64,000 nucleotides of DNA from Neisseria mucosa (lineage in GTDB: Bacteria; Pseudomonadota; Gammaproteobacteria; Burkholderiales; Neisseriaceae), in NCBI RefSeq assembly GCF_013267835.1, contig NZ_CP053939.1, positions 868,001 to 932,000 on the forward strand, written 5' to 3'. Below are positions 63,962-64,000 of the stretch, piece after piece. The number at the start of each line of letters is the position of its first letter. Position 1 is the stretch's first letter. The notes below the pieces were generated by a model, which saw only the letters and a list, made by a program, of their open reading frames with translations, was not told the DNA's origin and made no database searches. A program made the position numbers and the translations under genes.

Positions 63962-64000
63962 ATGACTATGGAAAATTTTGCCCAGCTGCTGGAAGAAAGC
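63962..64000 (+). CDS. rpsA: 30S ribosomal protein S1, partial (5' end)
   Basis: Only 13 codons are in the window (MTMENFAQLLEES). Both the sequence and the position right after cmk identify rpsA. S1 brings mRNA to the small subunit. A start at the second ATG (codon 3) is also possible. AAAAGAG lies upstream of the ATG. Confidence 0.85.
   Translation, partial: MTMENFAQLLEES

Overview
The window is chromosomal DNA from a Neisseria, most likely a commensal species. The neisserial DNA uptake core GCCGTCTGAA (mostly in the AG form, AGGCCGTCTGAA) occurs dozens of times, often as inverted pairs forming terminators. There is a full-length Correia repeat, an nspA gene, a DUF5339-type lipoprotein and a commensal-style nrdG-nrdD pair. 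The AG form of the uptake sequence points to the N. subflava/flavescens side of the genus rather than the meningococcus/gonococcus group; this is an inference from known uptake-sequence dialects.

Layout. 0.1-7.3 kb: a RidA-family protein, ttcA, a TetR regulator, a Correia element, then a Fur-box-preceded TonB receptor, an unknown 132-aa protein and an MFS transporter that look like a siderophore uptake unit, then a DUF456 membrane protein. 7.4-14.6 kb: a YecA/SEC-C protein, a SpoU methyltransferase, rpoE-rseA, tilS, accA, hslR and a putative outer-membrane barrel. 14.7-24.7 kb: recD, lolCD, a small exported protein, recR, ppiD, an ArsC/Spx-like protein and rnr. 24.8-25.2 kb: two tRNA-Leu(CAG) and one tRNA-Ser(GGA), with a clear promoter and terminator. 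25.4-28.9 kb: an SNase-like nuclease, rpiA, ispF, ispD and dnaQ. 29.2-37.8 kb: a Fur-box-preceded unknown protein, rsuA, a candidate small RNA, an NSS transporter, dld, pnp and purC. 38.0-43.7 kb: an RTX-type calcium-binding protein with a Pro-Glu-Lys stalk, an orphan rfbD and uvrA.

43.7-46.0 kb is the one clear accessory island. It holds an AT-rich gene whose N-terminus and Glu motif resemble DarT-type ADP-ribosyltransferase toxins, then long REP-like repeats flanking a frameshifted REP-associated tyrosine transposase, plus a perfect inverted pair of the foreign-dialect uptake sequence AGGTCGTCTGAA.

46.0-64.0 kb: a lipoprotein, nrdD-nrdG behind two NrdR-like boxes, rlmL, an NCS2 permease, dapA-bamC, rdgB, a thioredoxin-fold protein, hemW, nspA, a VanZ-like protein, pth, rnfH-ratA, uup, ruvB, cmk and the start of rpsA. 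The rpsA leader can fold into a hairpin whose loop pairs with a downstream segment (a possible pseudoknot).

Most of the window is housekeeping: tRNA modification, DNA repair, lipoprotein and outer-membrane biogenesis, isoprenoid, lysine and purine synthesis. The iron-linked genes, the RTX protein, the 44-46 kb island, the candidate sRNA and the rpsA leader are the places where something new is most likely.
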